A stretch of DNA of 64,000 nt from an uncultured Poribacteria bacterium (lineage in GTDB: Bacteria; Poribacteria; WGA-4E; WGA-3G). Under the pieces are notes generated by a model, which saw only the letters and a program-made list of their open reading frames with translations, ran no database searches and had not been told where the DNA came from. Positions 62,257 to 64,000 of this stretch are shown here, piece after piece. A program made the translations under genes and the position numbers. Position 1 is the first letter of the stretch, and the number at the start of each line of letters is the position of its first letter. Location of the stretch: positions 5,013,200 through 5,077,199 of the forward strand of contig OX639973.1 in the NCBI GenBank assembly GCA_951828385.1, written 5' to 3'.

Positions 62257-63510
62257 TTAAAACGGCAAAAGATTACCCACAGCGTCAAACGCAAACGGCT
62301 GCGTTTCGCCGATAACCTCTAACCTTGAATGCAGTTTCGCATCTTCAAGCAGCACCTCAGAGATATCGAGCTCCGTCAATCTCAACGTGCTCTCAATACG
62401 GAGGACCCGTGCATCTTCGGGTTCCGTGAGACCGATAGTGTCCAATGCCACTTCGATCGCTTCGCGGTCGGTATCGTAGTAGAACGGGATTTTCGACTTC
62501 TGCGGTCCAAGCGCGGTGATGCCGTTCATGTAGGTCGAGTGCCGGTCAATCTTGTCTACAAGGCGGGTCGTTGTGAAATCAGCAAGTCCGATACCCGTGG
62601 CATTGCCATCGCTCTCTTCAGTGAGATCCCGGACGAATATACGGAGGATCGCCGGTTTCGCAGGTTCAGGTTCAAAGTTCTGCATCATCCTACCGATGAC
62701 GTTCGTATCCATACCGGTACCACTGATATTTTTGCCTGTCCAATCCACGATCAACAGATCGAGTTCATCGAACGGGAGTCGCCCCATCAGCGATTTCGCC
62801 TCAACGAGCAGTTCACGTTCGCCTTGAAGAAGTTGCGCAGCGGGCATCGCTACTGCTTTCGCGGTATTTTCGTGTGCGTTCTCAATTAATCCCAAACCGA
62901 AGGCGATTTTTCCGGTGTCGAGAATAAACCCACCGACTGCCATGATGACGTGTTCAAAGCTGTACTGGAAGAAGGCGCGATGATAGAGGTTTGCACCCTG
63001 CTGTTTGCCGAGTCCGATCACCATCATCTTCATCAAGCCGCTCTCAATAGATCCATTGAAATCTGTGTGTGCCTTGATACGATTGAGCGGAACGACGTGG
63101 TCTGCTTCAGCGGCATATCGATCAAAGAAAACCGGTAAACCGTCCGCCGTTTTGCCGAGTTCCACGACCTCCATTGTCGCTTTCACCGGTGCACCGACGG
63201 TTTCTTCGGTGATACCGTAATGCTCTAATACGCTTCGTTGTCCTTCAGCGGTTGCACCACCGTGGCTTCCCATCGCTGGAACCACAAACGGTTTTGCGCC
63301 GAGTCCTTTGAGATAATCAACCGTTGCCTTGACGGCGATATCAACATTTGCGACACCGCGGCTGCCAGCGGTAATCGCGACAGTCTCGCCCGGTTTGACA
63401 ATAGTCGCGGCGTTAATCCGATCTAATTCTGTGTGGATTGCTGCAGGAAGATCCGTAAGCACAGGTGCCTCAAACTGCTGTTGAATCCGTGTCATTTTTG
63501 GAAGTGCCAT
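62257..63510 (-). CDS. LarA-like (DUF2088-type) protein, possible nickel-pincer racemase
   Basis: A 417-residue homologue of the LarA fold. It shows VAITAGSRGVANVD near 44, FVVPAMGSHGGATAEGQ near 75, and RIKAHTDFNGSIESGLMKMMVIGLGKQQGA near 140. The last segment is the position where LarA has its histidine and cofactor-bound lysine. Enzymes of this family isomerise 2-hydroxy acids with a nickel-pincer cofactor. LarC at 49403 would support cofactor use, though 12 kb apart. A stop-free, normal-length frame ends in VGNLLPF. Substrate unknown. Confidence 0.88.
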   Translation of the reverse strand: MALPKMTRIQQQFEAPVLTDLPAAIHTELDRINAATIVKPGETVAITAGSRGVANVDIAVKATVDYLKGLGAKPFVVPAMGSHGGATAEGQRSVLEHYGITEETVGAPVKATMEVVELGKTADGLPVFFDRYAAEADHVVPLNRIKAHTDFNGSIESGLMKMMVIGLGKQQGANLYHRAFFQYSFEHVIMAVGGFILDTGKIAFGLGLIENAHENTAKAVAMPAAQLLQGERELLVEAKSLMGRLPFDELDLLIVDWTGKNISGTGMDTNVIGRMMQNFEPEPAKPAILRIFVRDLTEESDGNATGIGLADFTTTRLVDKIDRHSTYMNGITALGPQKSKIPFYYDTDREAIEVALDTIGLTEPEDARVLRIESTLRLTELDISEVLLEDAKLHSRLEVIGETQPFAFDAVGNLLPF

Positions 63511-63655
63511 GCGTTTCCGTCCTTTATATTTTACCTATGGGTGGAATTTAAAGGCAATTTTACCAGAAACAGGATAAGAATGCAAGAGAAATATGGGAGG
63601 GTGACAGAGCCATTCAGTTTTCGGTTTTTCGTCCAATTTTAGACCCCCCAGGTCT

Positions 63656-63759
63656 GGTAGGTTCGGTTTTGCGGTGTACACACCCAAATTTGGTTTCCCA
63701 CACGCGGAGACCAAATTTGTCTTAGCTTTACATTTGCGATCTGCATTCCTAACCGAACC
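63656..63759. repeat. Inverted repeat of the GGTTCGGTT family
   Basis: GGTAGGTTCGGTT and AACCGAACC are the arms around GCGGTGTACACACCCAAATT. The middle has an ACCAAATTT-type inner palindrome. It is nearly the same as the copy at 38821. The rest of the window to 64000 contains no supported gene. Confidence 0.75.
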
Positions 63760-64000
63760 GGATCCTACGCGGAAACACTGAAGACTTCAAACCCCTCTTC
63801 AGTCGCGTAGCGACGGCATGTTTATAGCAGCGTGTGCCCAGAAAGATCTAAGCCCTGTAAGGGCGGCATGTATAGAGAGACTGTTACTGTGGAAAAATCC
63901 GAGATTGCTTGATAGCAATACAGATGTGTGCTAAACTTTGAACATCAAAAATACCACTCTTACAGGATTGAGATTTCTTTCGAGACAACCAATCAGCCAA

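Overview
The window looks like a chromosomal piece of an uncultivated, sponge- or marine-type bacterium. The layout resembles Candidatus Poribacteria as I remember it: long repeat-rich spacers, many secreted proteins of unknown function, a sulfatase, TPR-redoxin proteins and a LarA-type protein. That placement is an inference, not a search result. TGA, TAA and TAG all end genes here, so the genetic code is the standard one. Shine-Dalgarno sites (GGAG or AGGAGG) are common, and GTG and TTG starts occur.

Layout. 1-1220: the end of purA, then tRNA-Lys and tRNA-Glu with a promoter and a terminator. 1367-8414: a leftward run of seven genes. It holds two TPR-redoxin proteins, an ECF sigma factor, two paralogous unknown proteins, an intact ferredoxin and a second ferredoxin copy. 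That second copy has an in-frame TGA exactly at a cluster cysteine, followed by a SECIS-like hairpin. 8819-13346: secreted or envelope proteins. 13347-14913: a gene-free block of hairpin arrays and nested inverted repeats. 14914-26000: a decaying defence island. It has a SNF2 helicase with DUF3883, an MNT with a truncated HEPN gene, a nuclease-methyltransferase, a Phd-type antitoxin, a DUF499 ATPase cut short by an IS3-family remnant, and a DUF1828-type pair. 26140-27580: an IS605-type element with a catalytically complete TnpB. 28009-28292: a cluster of GTTCATGAAC-like sites.

31079-32908 is a GIY-YIG-like gene split by an IS5-family element whose 4-bp target duplication is still visible. 32964-50698 is mostly housekeeping and envelope: SecA, a Trm112-like protein, glycan genes (glycosyltransferase, CapD-type dehydratase, sugar-phosphate transferase), SppA, a Clp1/Grc3-type kinase, an MsbA-like ABC exporter, a primary-type sigma factor with an apparent second region-2 domain, and LarC. 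50817-63510 holds a WD40 protein, an FtsX/MacB-type permease, RecQ, a Dpm1-like glycosyltransferase, two near-twin PD-(D/E)XK-like proteins flanking a sulfatase, a TIM-barrel isomerase, a UbiA prenyltransferase and a LarA-like protein.

Several families of small non-coding repeats run through the spacers. One is a MITE-like family with TATAGT termini: five close copies plus two with different cores. Another is a set of small hairpins with constant flanks and exchanged stems. Others are longer inverted repeats ending in GTTCGTAGT or GGTTCGGTT. The most promising undescribed system is the redoxin, ECF sigma and ferredoxin operon with the possible selenocysteine ferredoxin. The defence island, the operator- or iteron-like cluster and the sigma factor with the duplicated domain come next.
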